From JBBROS01 sp964246015 (GTDB lineage Bacteria > Pseudomonadota > Alphaproteobacteria > Acetobacterales > Acetobacteraceae): a stretch of DNA of 64,000 bases. Positions 15,950 to 22,828 of the stretch are shown in pieces. The stretch covers positions 1 to 64,000 of the forward strand of contig CAXTPG010000009.1 in assembly GCA_964246015.1 (NCBI GenBank), given 5' to 3'. Within the stretch, counting starts at the first letter, position 1, and each line of letters opens with the position of its first letter. The notes beneath the pieces were generated by a model. The model saw nothing but the letters and a program-made list of their open reading frames with translations, ran no database searches and was not told the origin of the DNA. The translations under genes and the position numbers were made by a program.

Positions 15950-15960
15950 GCGGGTCATCG
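15932..15960 (+). repeat. Cassette junction repeat J1
   Basis: A 29-bp segment around GAGCGGGCGGCATGAGCGGG that matches 16318-16346 (J2) at 26 of 29 positions. J1 and J2 flank cassette A. A 15-bp core, GAGCGGGCGGCGTGA, is also at 16901-16915, and GCGGCGTGACGC at 16907-16918 and 18019-18030. Confidence 0.75.
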
Positions 15961-15974
15961 TCGTTCAGCTCCGA

Positions 15975-16220
15975 CTACGTTGGCGGGCCTCCCTCGCGGA
16001 TGCGCTCTATGGCGTCTCCGTCCAGCACGCCGCGGTTGCGGAGCGCGTCTAACAACGCGGTGATGACTCGCCCGTGGTGCGCCAGCCTGACGTTGTTGTC
16101 GCCGGCTTGGTTTTCCAGGTCGATGAGCGCGTATGTCAGGTTCTCGAGCGGTGACTTCAGCTTCTTTGGGTCGATTAGCGCTTCGGTCAGGTCCTGGAGC
16201 GCAAGCTTCAGGTCGGCCAT
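15975..16220 (-). CDS. Cassette A cargo protein
   Basis: An 81-residue acidic, all-helical product (MADLKLALQDLTEALIDPKK) with SD GGAGGA five bases before the ATG. It is transcribed against the surrounding rightward operon from its own promoter at 16253-16292. Unrecognised; size and context suggest a lysogeny-expressed cargo gene. The plus-strand frame across the same bases is serine-rich and looks like its shadow. Confidence 0.6.
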   Translation of the reverse strand: MADLKLALQDLTEALIDPKKLKSPLENLTYALIDLENQAGDNNVRLAHHGRVITALLDALRNRGVLDGDAIERIREGGPPT

Positions 16221-16252
16221 ACGAATCCTCCATGGGCGGTGTCACGGCTCCC

Positions 16253-16292
16253 ATGGTGGAGGGCGCGGGCCGGAATGGCAACGTTCCGGCCC
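16253..16292 (-). promoter_or_regulatory. Cargo promoter A
   Basis: On the minus strand: TTGCCA (16281-16276) inside the 8-base loop of a perfect 9-bp palindrome (16267-16292), 17-bp spacer, CACCAT (16258-16253). The predicted transcript starts about 25 bases before the ATG at 16220, and CCATGGAGGA supplies the SD. Confidence 0.6.
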
Positions 16293-16317
16293 CGTCTGGT
16301 CCTTGACCGACGACGCC

Positions 16318-16346
16318 CCGGAGCGGGCGGCGTGAGCGGGTCGCCG
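16318..16346 (+). repeat. Cassette junction repeat J2
   Basis: Second copy of J1 (26/29 identical), spanning the GTG start of the gene at 16332. It lies at the promoter end of cassette A and restores the overlapped stop/start GCGGCGTGA of the rightward operon. Confidence 0.75.
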
Positions 16347-16607
16347 TCACAGCCGTCCCCGACGGCGGCCACGTCGATGCGGTGCGACCTCGCAAGCGAG
16401 CGCCGCATGGACATGCTGCGCTCTGCCGGCCTGTCGGTTCATCAGATCGCGTCCCTGCGTCTCGAAGCCCTGCGTCTCGACCCGGAGCAGTACCAATGGT
16501 CCCTCGAGCGAGCCGACCTGGCTCTCTTCCTGGTGCTGGGGATTCCCACCAGGGGCGTGAACGACCGCCTGTTCCCGCTCAACCTCGACCGGCCCGAGGC
16601 GGCATGA
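16332..16607 (+). CDS. Rightward early operon protein
   Basis: A 91-residue product from GTG in the junction GCGGCGTGA (alternative ATG at 16377, MRCDLASERRMDMLRSAGLS). Helical: VHQIASLRLEALRLDPEQYQ resembles a short HTH. Probably the gene that directly followed cro before cassette A was acquired. It ends in GAGGCGGCATGA, another version of the junction motif. Function unknown. Confidence 0.5.
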   Translation: MSGSPSQPSPTAATSMRCDLASERRMDMLRSAGLSVHQIASLRLEALRLDPEQYQWSLERADLALFLVLGIPTRGVNDRLFPLNLDRPEAA

Positions 16608-16612
16608 TCGGA

Positions 16613-16789
16613 TCAGTCGCCCACGGACGGGACCCATCCCGGAATGGGCGCCGCACGCTGTTCGATCAACGCCGCTCGGACCTCGGCCCATCGGTGCGCC
16701 GCCTCCGCCGCCGTCAGTCCGGCGGTCGATGGCGCGGCCAGAATTGCCGCCAGCATGTCGAAGTGAGCGGTTTCGTCGGAGTGGGTCAT
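16613..16789 (-). CDS. Cassette B cargo peptide
   Basis: A 58-residue helical product (MTHSDETAHFDMLAAILAAP) ending PIPGWVPSVGD. SD GGAGA, then ATG; own promoter at 16821-16865. Oriented against the rightward operon like cassettes A and C. Unrecognised. Confidence 0.55.
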   Translation of the reverse strand: MTHSDETAHFDMLAAILAAPSTAGLTAAEAAHRWAEVRAALIEQRAAPIPGWVPSVGD

Positions 16790-16820
16790 CGGTCTCTCCA
16801 TGGGTTGTGTCGCAACGACC

Positions 16821-16865
16821 ATGGTGGAGGGCGGCCGGGAGCGCGGTCAACGCCGCCTCCCGGCC
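16821..16865 (-). promoter_or_regulatory. Cargo promoter B
   Basis: TTGACC (16850-16845) sits in the loop of a GC-rich hairpin with a 9-bp outer stem (GGCCGGGAG / CTCCCGGCC) and 4-bp inner stem (16833-16865). After an 18-bp spacer comes CACCAT (16826-16821). Same design as promoters A, C and D with another stem sequence. Confidence 0.58.
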
Positions 16866-16932
16866 TGCATAATCTCCGGCCCGACATCTACGACACGCCT
16901 GAGCGGGCGGCGTGACGCGCGCGGTACCGGCT

Positions 16933-17838
16933 TTACAGGTTCATGCCCTCGACAGGGGCCGGCCGCTTGGTGCCGCCTTCCAGCGGCGCCTTGGGCTCCC
17001 CGCCCGTGTCGGACGGCGCCGGCTCGTCTGGCCGGATTGCCGGTTGCGCGCGGGCCGAGCGGGGGGAAGAACGGCCGGTGACGTCGGTCGGGCCAATGCT
17101 CGGGAGCCGATACAACTCGCGCACGGCGGCCCATTCGCGCGGCACCGTTCTCACGCAGTCCGCGGGAGTGGGCGGAGGGGCAGCGCGGGCTGCGACGATC
17201 GCTTGCTCGTTCAGAAAGGACATTCTCACGTTCGGTGCGCCTGCGATCAAACGCAGATGGAACAGGTCGGTCAGTGCCACGGCCCGCTGTGGCGAAAGGT
17301 AGCCGCACACGCCCAGTCGGACGAAGGTCGCGATGACGCGGTCGTACGACTCGCTGCCGGTGCCGCGTGTGATCACCGGCTCGGTTGCACTGGGTATCGC
17401 GGCGGACTGTCCGGCGACCTGCCTCGTCGGCCTGATGACGCCGATCACCGTCGCCCCGACGCGGGAGCTCGGCTGCGGCCGATTCTCCATTGTGTATTGC
17501 GCCCAGCGACCGCGCATGTCCGCGCAGTCCTTGGCCGTCGGAAACGCGGTGGTGCGGGCCGCATTTTCGGCGATCCGCAGCACGTCTGCCTGGGAGAGGC
17601 GAGGGATCCGTTGCCAGGCAAGGTTGCTGACGTAGCGCTCCATCGCTGCAACGTCCGCCGTCGGCGCGGTCCCGCAGGCTTCGATCTGCGAAAGCGCCCG
17701 GATGTCGTTTTCGTAGGTCGCCACTCCGTCGCGGATTCGCTCGGCAATGAGCGAAGCCTGCACAGGCGGAATGTAGTTCGGCCCGCAGGCAGCTGGCGCA
17801 AGTGCCAGCAGCACGGCGGCCAATCGGATACGCGACAT
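16933..17838 (-). CDS. Cassette C cargo lipoprotein
   Basis: A 301-residue product starting MSRIRLAAVLLALAPAACGP: a lipoprotein signal peptide with a plausible lipobox ending at Cys18. The mature part is helical with two more cysteine-containing regions and a proline-rich C-terminus (APSDTGGEPKAPLEGGTKRP). It should be tethered to the inner or outer membrane. Surface lipoproteins from prophage cargo genes often block superinfection or alter the envelope, but no family match is recognised here. Own promoter at 17873-17914. Confidence 0.7.
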   Translation of the reverse strand: MSRIRLAAVLLALAPAACGPNYIPPVQASLIAERIRDGVATYENDIRALSQIEACGTAPTADVAAMERYVSNLAWQRIPRLSQADVLRIAENAARTTAFPTAKDCADMRGRWAQYTMENRPQPSSRVGATVIGVIRPTRQVAGQSAAIPSATEPVITRGTGSESYDRVIATFVRLGVCGYLSPQRAVALTDLFHLRLIAGAPNVRMSFLNEQAIVAARAAPPPTPADCVRTVPREWAAVRELYRLPSIGPTDVTGRSSPRSARAQPAIRPDEPAPSDTGGEPKAPLEGGTKRPAPVEGMNL

Positions 17839-17872
17839 CGAGGTCTCCATGGGGCGAGTGGCATCGGCCACC

Positions 17873-17914
17873 ATGGTGGACGGGCCGGGCCGGGTCTGCA
17901 ACGACCCGGCCCGG
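17873..17914 (-). promoter_or_regulatory. Cargo promoter C
   Basis: TTGCAG (17901-17896) lies in the 8-base loop of a perfect 11-bp palindrome (17885-17914), with a 17-bp spacer to CACCAT (17878-17873). CCATGGAGA at 17852-17844 supplies the SD for the ATG at 17838. Confidence 0.6.
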
Positions 17915-18023
17915 TGACGCAGGCGATCCGCCCTGCTTCCCCCTTGCGGGGCCGGGCGCCCGCGACACCAGGCCCGGGACGCGTCTGCCAGGCGCGTCCC
18001 GGCCGGTCCGCTGACGGTGCGGC

Positions 18024-18380
18024 GTGACGCCGGGAGAGCTTCGCCGATGGGCCGTCGAGCAGGCGGTGGCGAGCGGGGTCCAACCGTGGAACATCGCCAA
18101 ACTCGCCGATCGGCTCGTCGAATTCGCGCTGGGCCCCCGTCCGGTCACGCCACCCGTCCCCCAAAGCGTCGCAAAGCCGTTGAGCGACGGATTGCAGGAG
18201 GAGCTGCTGCGCCAGCGCCGGACGCGCGACTTCGATCGTCTCTTCGAGGCCTTGCGCGCCGCGTTGGCCATCCCCGAGCCGCCTCCTTCGATCACGCATG
18301 ACGCGCCATCTCCACCATCAGCACCCCCGGCCGTCACCGGGACTCCGTCTCCCCGCGTCAATCCCCGTGATCCCGCGTGA
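18024..18380 (+). CDS. Rightward early operon protein
   Basis: A 118-residue product; GTG start inside the junction GCGGCGTGACGC. A helical N-terminal region (MTPGELRRWAVEQAVASGVQ) and a middle with QRRTRDFDRLFEALRAALAI; the C-terminus is Pro-rich. It overlaps the CII-like gene by GTGA. Function unknown. Confidence 0.55.
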   Translation: MTPGELRRWAVEQAVASGVQPWNIAKLADRLVEFALGPRPVTPPVPQSVAKPLSDGLQEELLRQRRTRDFDRLFEALRAALAIPEPPPSITHDAPSPPSAPPAVTGTPSPRVNPRDPA

Positions 18381-18838
18381 CAAGCCTGGGCCGGCACGAG
18401 CGGCAGGGCCTGTTGACGGCAACGCGGCGTCTGGTCGACGACGTCGGCGGCATCGATGCCGCCTCGGCCGCATGCCGCCTCGGCCGCAGCGCGCTCGCCC
18501 GCCACTACGCCCCCACCCAGTCCGAGACGATGCCGATCGACGTCGTGGCCGCGCTCGAGCGTGCGTCCGGCACCATCCCAGTCACCACCGCGTTGGCGCG
18601 CCTGGCCGGCCACGCGCTGGTGCCGCTGTCGACCGCCCCGGGCGAGCCCGAGCTGCTGCGACGGCTCGGCGAGCTGATGCGCGCCGCCGGCGAGGCCTGC
18701 GCGGCGGGTGCGCAGGCCCTGGCTGACGGCGCGCTGTCGCCGCCGGAGCGCGCGGCCCTCTCCGAGCAGCTCCACCAGGTCGTCAGCGCCGGCTCCGGCC
18801 TCATGGCCTGGCTGGCCCAGCCGGAGCCGCCACCGTGA
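18377..18838 (+). CDS. CII (CP76)-like phage regulatory protein
   Basis: A 153-residue product with GTG start. The N-terminal half (LVDDVGGIDAASAACRLGRS, then HYAPTQSETMPIDVVAALER and LARLAGHALVPL) matches the pattern of phage regulatory proteins of the CII/CP76 type seen in alphaproteobacterial prophages. That pattern is an atypical HTH, a conserved M-P-x-D segment and a helical C-terminal region. Probably regulates the lysogeny decision or early transcription. Confidence 0.65.
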   Translation: MTSLGRHERQGLLTATRRLVDDVGGIDAASAACRLGRSALARHYAPTQSETMPIDVVAALERASGTIPVTTALARLAGHALVPLSTAPGEPELLRRLGELMRAAGEACAAGAQALADGALSPPERAALSEQLHQVVSAGSGLMAWLAQPEPPP

Positions 18839-19002
18839 CTCCCATCCGCGTCGAAAAGGGCAGACAGCTGGTCCTGCATCCCGTCGCGTTGCTGCTGCTG
18901 TCCTTCATGGCCGGCATCGGCGCGACGCTCGGCGGACTCACCGCCCTCTCCGCCCTGACGCTGGCCCGGACGGCCTTCGCCTGGGTGGTGGGGGTCCCTT
19001 GA
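18835..19002 (+). CDS. 55-residue membrane protein
   Basis: The GTG overlaps the previous stop (GTGA). MTPIRVEKGRQLVLHPVALL is followed by a hydrophobic stretch of ~22 residues (LLSFMAGIGATLGGLTALSA) and a second short one, giving one or two membrane spans. Sits just before the replication gene. Role unknown. Confidence 0.55.
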   Translation: MTPIRVEKGRQLVLHPVALLLLSFMAGIGATLGGLTALSALTLARTAFAWVVGVP

Positions 19003-19016
19003 CCCCCCCCCCCCCC
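19003..19016. repeat. Homopolymer C tract of 14
   Basis: Fourteen C directly after the membrane-protein stop, followed by GCACATGAG. Intergenic, so slippage here would not change a reading frame. Confidence 0.65.
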
Positions 19017-19060
19017 GCACATGAGCCGGCGCGCGGCCCGGCGAGCCTGGAGACCTTACC

Positions 19061-20431
19061 GTGAGTGCAGCCGCCACGACGCCTGATTCCGCCATACCCA
19101 CCGGCGAACCGCGCCGGCTGACTGCGGCGCGATTGTATTCCGAGCTGACTCGGGATCCGCGGTTCGCCATGAAGTTCCGGTTCCATACGGTCATTCCCCA
19201 TGGGGCGGAGCCCACGTTGCGGGCGCTCTGCAAGGAAATCGCGGCGAGCGTCGAGCTGGGAGTCTACCGGCCTACCGCCGCCGACGCGCCGGCCGAGCTG
19301 GCTTCGCAGATGCGCAAGACCGGTGCCGAGCGGCAGATCGCTGCGGACCTCGCCTGCCTCATGGCCGCCGGCGTGGTGATGGCGACCGATGATGGCGCCT
19401 TCACGCTGCCGCTCGACTTCGAGGAACTGATCCGGCCGATTTTTCGGGCGCCCGACGCTGCCGGCCTCGCGAGCGACGTGAACTGGCGCCCCAGGGGCTG
19501 CACGGAAGAGGAGTGGGAAGCCAAGTCCAAGAAGCAGAAGCAGGACGCGATCAACGGCAAGAAGGGCGGTCGGCCACCAATGAAGGCCAAACGGCCGCCA
19601 GGCCAGGGCGAGTTGCTGAAGCCGAAGCTCGTGGAACCCAGGCGAAACCCAGACGGATCGCATCACGTGCCAGACTCGGAAACCCAAGGCGGCTCTAACC
19701 CCAAACCCAGCGACTCCGTGGGTTTTGTGGGTTCCGGGGATCGCGTGGGGCAAAGTACTCTAGAGGAGGCTGCTGCTGCTGAAAATCGTTCGATTTTACA
19801 GCAGCAGCAGCAGCAAGCCGGCGTGCGTGCTGGCGAAACCCACGGCGGCGAAACCCAAAACCCGGCGCCCCAAAACCCAAGCCTAGAAAACCCAGGAGCG
19901 CAGGAACCCACGCCATCGGATGAAGCGGTGACGATCGCGTGGGAGTTCGCTGAGGCGTTCGGGATCGATCCAGTTCACGCCGCCGAGGCGCCGGGGATCA
20001 TGCAGCGGTATCTCAATGAGGGGTACGCAGCCGCCACGATCCGGCAGGCCATCGCCAAGACCAAGGGGAGGAAGGTGCGTGGCGCCCGCTACCTTGTGGA
20101 GCCTCTTGCGGGATTGGCACCCGGCGTGCTCGCGAAGAAACCGTCGCCGACAGGATCTGCCTCCGACCAGGGCGAGACCAAGCAGGACGAACACCCGGGA
20201 ATTGCAGCCGAGCCGACATGGGCCGGGTTGCCGCAGCGTGAGCGTGCGGACATCAGCGGCGTCCTGCGTGTGTTGGAGATGCCGCCAAGCCAGGAACGCT
20301 GGCGGCTGATGGACGCCAAGCGGGCCGTCCACAAGGCGGCATTCGACCGGGTTGCGGCCCTACGGCCGGGCGCGCAGGCGATCTTGGACGCTGGACCGGA
20401 CGGGTGGCGACGAGAGCCTAAGGCAGCCTGA
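19061..20431 (+). CDS. Phage replication initiation protein (O-like)
   Basis: A 456-residue product with GTG start. The N-terminal ~115 residues (ELTRDPRFAMKFRFHTVIPH to GVVMATDDGAFTLPLDFEE) look like a winged-helix initiator domain. A basic linker follows (SKKQKQDAINGKKGGRPP), then a low-complexity region with ILQQQQQQ, and a helical C-terminal domain (DEAVTIAWEFAEAFGIDPVH onward). The low-complexity region encodes the repeats and hairpin described for 19635-19910. Organisation is therefore like lambda O: an initiator gene carrying its own origin. No helicase or loader gene is recognised nearby. Confidence 0.6.
   Translation: MSAAATTPDSAIPTGEPRRLTAARLYSELTRDPRFAMKFRFHTVIPHGAEPTLRALCKEIAASVELGVYRPTAADAPAELASQMRKTGAERQIAADLACLMAAGVVMATDDGAFTLPLDFEELIRPIFRAPDAAGLASDVNWRPRGCTEEEWEAKSKKQKQDAINGKKGGRPPMKAKRPPGQGELLKPKLVEPRRNPDGSHHVPDSETQGGSNPKPSDSVGFVGSGDRVGQSTLEEAAAAENRSILQQQQQQAGVRAGETHGGETQNPAPQNPSLENPGAQEPTPSDEAVTIAWEFAEAFGIDPVHAAEAPGIMQRYLNEGYAAATIRQAIAKTKGRKVRGARYLVEPLAGLAPGVLAKKPSPTGSASDQGETKQDEHPGIAAEPTWAGLPQRERADISGVLRVLEMPPSQERWRLMDAKRAVHKAAFDRVAALRPGAQAILDAGPDGWRREPKAA
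19635..19910 (+). other. Candidate replication origin: AACCCA iterons around an AT hairpin
   Basis: Eleven perfect copies of AACCCA or its complement TGGGTT. Direct copies start at 19635, 19646, 19681, 19704, 19837, 19852, 19874, 19889 and 19905; inverted copies start at 19719 and 19728. Between the two groups is a 20-bp stem hairpin (19769-19811) made of CTG/CAG repeats closing on AAAATCG-TT-CGATTTT, the most AT-rich spot here. Clustered short repeats flanking an AT element inside an initiator gene are typical of theta origins. Confidence 0.6.
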
Positions 20432-20606
20432 TTCGGTTGTGCGGCACCTGAAAGCGGAGACCCTGCTCCATCAGGCGCCGCACCGCCTCGGGCCGGGACG
20501 GCTTCGGGTCGGTCTGCGAGGCGATCCAGGCGTCCAGGCGGGCGAGCTGCTCGGGTTCGAGCCGCAGCATCACGCCAGGGCGACGGCCACATTCCCGCAA
20601 TCCCAT
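20418..20606 (-). CDS. Ribbon-helix-helix protein (paralogue 1)
   Basis: A 62-residue CopG/Arc-like protein: MLRLEPEQLARLDAWIASQT, then DPKPSRPEAVRRLMEQGL. The same core is encoded at 32509-32703 and 52595-52795. Unlike those two, no exported-protein gene is divergent from it; its neighbour is the DUF6362-like gene. Its 3' end overlaps the replication gene by 14 bp, convergently. Confidence 0.78.
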   Translation of the reverse strand: MGLRECGRRPGVMLRLEPEQLARLDAWIASQTDPKPSRPEAVRRLMEQGLRFQVPHNRIRLP

Positions 20607-20695
20607 ACGGTTAAGCTGGAATGCTCCCGGTCGCGTGATATATCCACCTTAGCAGCGGGCGCCGCCTTCGGCCCCCTGCAGGAGGTCGAGCGCCG

Positions 20696-21211
20696 ATGGA
20701 GCACTGGGACGCCGAGCAGGTGGAGGCTCGGCTGATCGACGCCGGCCGGACCTTGATGGCCATGCAGGTGCCCGGCACCGCGCCGGCCGGGTTCCGGTCG
20801 GCAATGCCCGAGATCGTCCGCGACGTCGACGAATCCTACGGCTGGGACGGCAGCCTCACCCGCCCGGGCCCGCCCGGCGCCCGCGCGATCGCCCGCATGG
20901 ACCAGGCGTTAAGCTGGATCCCTCTCATCCCGGCCGACAAGCCCGGCTACCGCCGCGTGGTCGGCGCTCGCATGCTGGTCCATCCAGAGACCGACCGGCA
21001 CGTGTTCGGCTGGGTCCGGATCGGCGCCCGCCTGGGCATTGCCCACGAGACGGCCCGTCGCTGGCACGCGATCGCCCTCACCATCATCGCGGGCCGCCTC
21101 AACGCCACCGGCCTCTGCGCCTCGGCCGGTGGCGCCGCCGGACCGGGGCGGCAGGAGATCGAGCGCGCGATGCGGCGCGTGGTCGCCCGCAGCCGGCGCG
21201 AGCTGGTCTGA
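20696..21211 (+). CDS. DUF6362-like phage protein
   Basis: A 171-residue product. MEHWDAEQVEARLIDAGRTL, then GFRSAMPEIVRDVDESYGWD, ARAIARMDQALSWIPLI and IAHETARRWHAIALTIIAGRLN follow the conserved order of DUF6362 proteins found near terminase genes in alphaproteobacterial phages. The C-terminal HTH-like part suggests DNA binding. Ribosome site GGAGG at about 20681. Biochemical function not known. Confidence 0.7.
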   Translation: MEHWDAEQVEARLIDAGRTLMAMQVPGTAPAGFRSAMPEIVRDVDESYGWDGSLTRPGPPGARAIARMDQALSWIPLIPADKPGYRRVVGARMLVHPETDRHVFGWVRIGARLGIAHETARRWHAIALTIIAGRLNATGLCASAGGAAGPGRQEIERAMRRVVARSRRELV

Positions 21212-21314
21212 AGCGGCGCCCAAGATTGGGGTTGACGGATGTGACGGTTTCGGGCCTCTAATCCATCACGCTGTGGATAACCACGTCCGGCGGCCCCCTA
21301 AAATCCGAGGCTGA

Positions 21315-21707
21315 ATGTCAGACCCGCTGCTCCGCGGCGCCGTCGTCCTGCGCGACGGGCGCTTCAGCGTGGTCTGGGACGTTCGTGCGCATGAGCTGGT
21401 GCTGCTTCCGGTGATCCGGCCGCGCCGCCGCTGGGACTATGACGTCCACCTCGACCTGCCCGACCTGGTCGCCGGCAACATCGTGCTGCCCGGCGGAGGC
21501 GCCACGGCTGTGGTGCGTCCCCGCCGCAACCCGCCGATCGCCATCGAGGGCCACACGAGGGTCGGCACGCTGCCCGGCGCCACCATGTGCCGCGTCGTCC
21601 ACGCCCTGGCCCGCGCCTGGGCCGAGCAGGTCGCCCACGACAAGTGGACCGACGACGAGCGCCATCGGGCGAACGCTTCCGCGCCCTGCGTCAACCTGGT
21701 CGGCTGA
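21315..21707 (+). CDS. Hypothetical phage protein
   Basis: A 130-residue product (MSDPLLRGAVVLRDGRFSVV), beta-rich in the first half, ending with a helical stretch ALARAWAEQVAHDKWTDDER. Preceded by a 103-bp gap containing TTGACG at about 21232, a possible promoter. No family recognised. Confidence 0.55.
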   Translation: MSDPLLRGAVVLRDGRFSVVWDVRAHELVLLPVIRPRRRWDYDVHLDLPDLVAGNIVLPGGGATAVVRPRRNPPIAIEGHTRVGTLPGATMCRVVHALARAWAEQVAHDKWTDDERHRANASAPCVNLVG

Positions 21708-21770
21708 CTCGAGTCGTCCAACGTCCCTTTAGTCACGGTACACCCCCTCCACCCGCACCCAGGAACATGA

Positions 21771-22526
21771 ATGGGCCGCTACCGGGCACAGAGGGCCGTG
21801 GGCGGCAGCCCCGGTTCTGGCGGGTTCGTGGCCTATTACCGCGTCAGCACCGAGCAGCAGGGTCGCTCTGGCCTAGGACTGGAAGCCCAGCGGGCTGCAG
21901 TCGCTGCCCACGTTGCCGGCAGTCGGCTCCACGCGGAGTTCGAGGAGGTCGAGAGCGGCAAGCGCTCCGATCGGCCTCAACTGGCCGCGGCATTGGCGGC
22001 GTGCAGGGCCAGACGGGCGACGCTGATCATCGCCAAGCTGGACCGGCTGGCACGCAATGCCCGCTTCCTCCTCGACGTCGTCGAGGGCTGCGGCGAAGGC
22101 GGCGTCCTATTCTGCGACCTCCCGCAGATTCCGTCGGGTGCGGTCGGCAAGTTCCTGGTGACGCTCCTTGCGGCAGTCGCCGAGCTCGAGGCCGGGCTGA
22201 TCAGCCAACGGACCAAGGCGGCGCTGCAGGCGGCGAAGGCCCGCGGCGTGAAGCTCGGGAACCCGAACATGCAGCCAGGCACGCGCGACCTGGCGCTCGC
22301 CGCCACGGCGGTGCGGGTCTCTTACGCCGACGAGCATGCCCGGGACGTCGCGCCGTACATCGATGCGGCCCGGCACGCCGGTGCGGCGTCGCTCAGACAA
22401 CTCGCCTCCGCTCTCACGGCGCGCGGCGTGCGAGCGCCGATGGGTGGTGAGACGTGGAACGCCGGCCAGGTGCGTCGTCTGATCGCGCGCATCGAAGCCA
22501 ACACCGAACCCAAGGAACAGCGATGA
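21771..22526 (+). CDS. Serine recombinase (resolvase/invertase family)
   Basis: A 251-residue product. The resolvase catalytic core is at about 20-150: nucleophile Ser in AYYRVSTEQQGRSGLGLEAQ, then ATLIIAKLDRLARNARFLLD with the conserved D-R-L-A-R, and EREL-like AELEAGLISQRTKAALQAAK. The C-terminal region (ASLRQLASALTARGVRAPMG) is a recombinase-type HTH. It is a small resolvase, not a large integrase, and the element already has a tyrosine integrase. Possible jobs are resolving dimers or inverting a segment; no inverted target was found. Confidence 0.88.
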   Translation: MGRYRAQRAVGGSPGSGGFVAYYRVSTEQQGRSGLGLEAQRAAVAAHVAGSRLHAEFEEVESGKRSDRPQLAAALAACRARRATLIIAKLDRLARNARFLLDVVEGCGEGGVLFCDLPQIPSGAVGKFLVTLLAAVAELEAGLISQRTKAALQAAKARGVKLGNPNMQPGTRDLALAATAVRVSYADEHARDVAPYIDAARHAGAASLRQLASALTARGVRAPMGGETWNAGQVRRLIARIEANTEPKEQR

Positions 22527-22828
22527 CAACGCAAGCCTCGGGGAATCGCGAACCCACGCCCGGCACCCTCCTGACGTCGCGGCTCCTCGGCCTCATCATC
22601 GAACATCACACCCACACGGTCTTTCTCGCGACGATCCGCCTGGACAGCACCGACGAGTGGAGCCGGAAAAATGGACGGTCGGACGTGGCCGCCTTGTCGG
22701 CGATCGAGGACGCGCTGCGCGTTGCCGGCGAGTGCCGGGTCGCTGACGAGCTCGAGGCGGCATCGATCTCCGTCCGCGCCAAGGCGGCCAAGTCCGCATG
22801 GCCGCATCCCCTCACGGAGGCAGCATGA
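22523..22828 (+). CDS. Hypothetical phage protein
   Basis: A 101-residue product, ATG in an ATGA overlap with the recombinase gene. The second half is helical (DVAALSAIEDALRVAGECRV, ASISVRAKAAKSAW). Function unknown. Confidence 0.55.
   Translation: MTTQASGNREPTPGTLLTSRLLGLIIEHHTHTVFLATIRLDSTDEWSRKNGRSDVAALSAIEDALRVAGECRVADELEAASISVRAKAAKSAWPHPLTEAA

Noticed and set aside
15946..16335. Serine-rich plus-strand frame starting at the cro junction
   Set aside because: Composition is that of a shadow of gene A; only its first and last codons belong to the junction repeats J1 and J2.
17838..17876. Leader peptide (MVADATRPMETSM-like) conserved before cassette genes
   Set aside because: Its first ATG lies in the predicted -10 box, so it would not be transcribed; in cassette A it is out of frame. 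The conserved bases are better explained as promoter plus SD.
16912..18027. Plus-strand frame opposite the cassette C lipoprotein, ending ..ADGAA
   Set aside because: The minus strand has a signal peptide and balanced composition; the plus frame is a shadow whose end only reflects the junction repeat.
19021..19086. 21-codon frame MSRRAARRAWRPYRECSRHDA before the replication gene
   Set aside because: No clear SD and it overlaps the GTG of the replication gene; could be a leader, but there is no support.
19769..19811. CTG/CAG hairpin as an intrinsic terminator
   Set aside because: It lies inside a reading frame that continues through it, without a U-tract, and is surrounded by iteron-like repeats.
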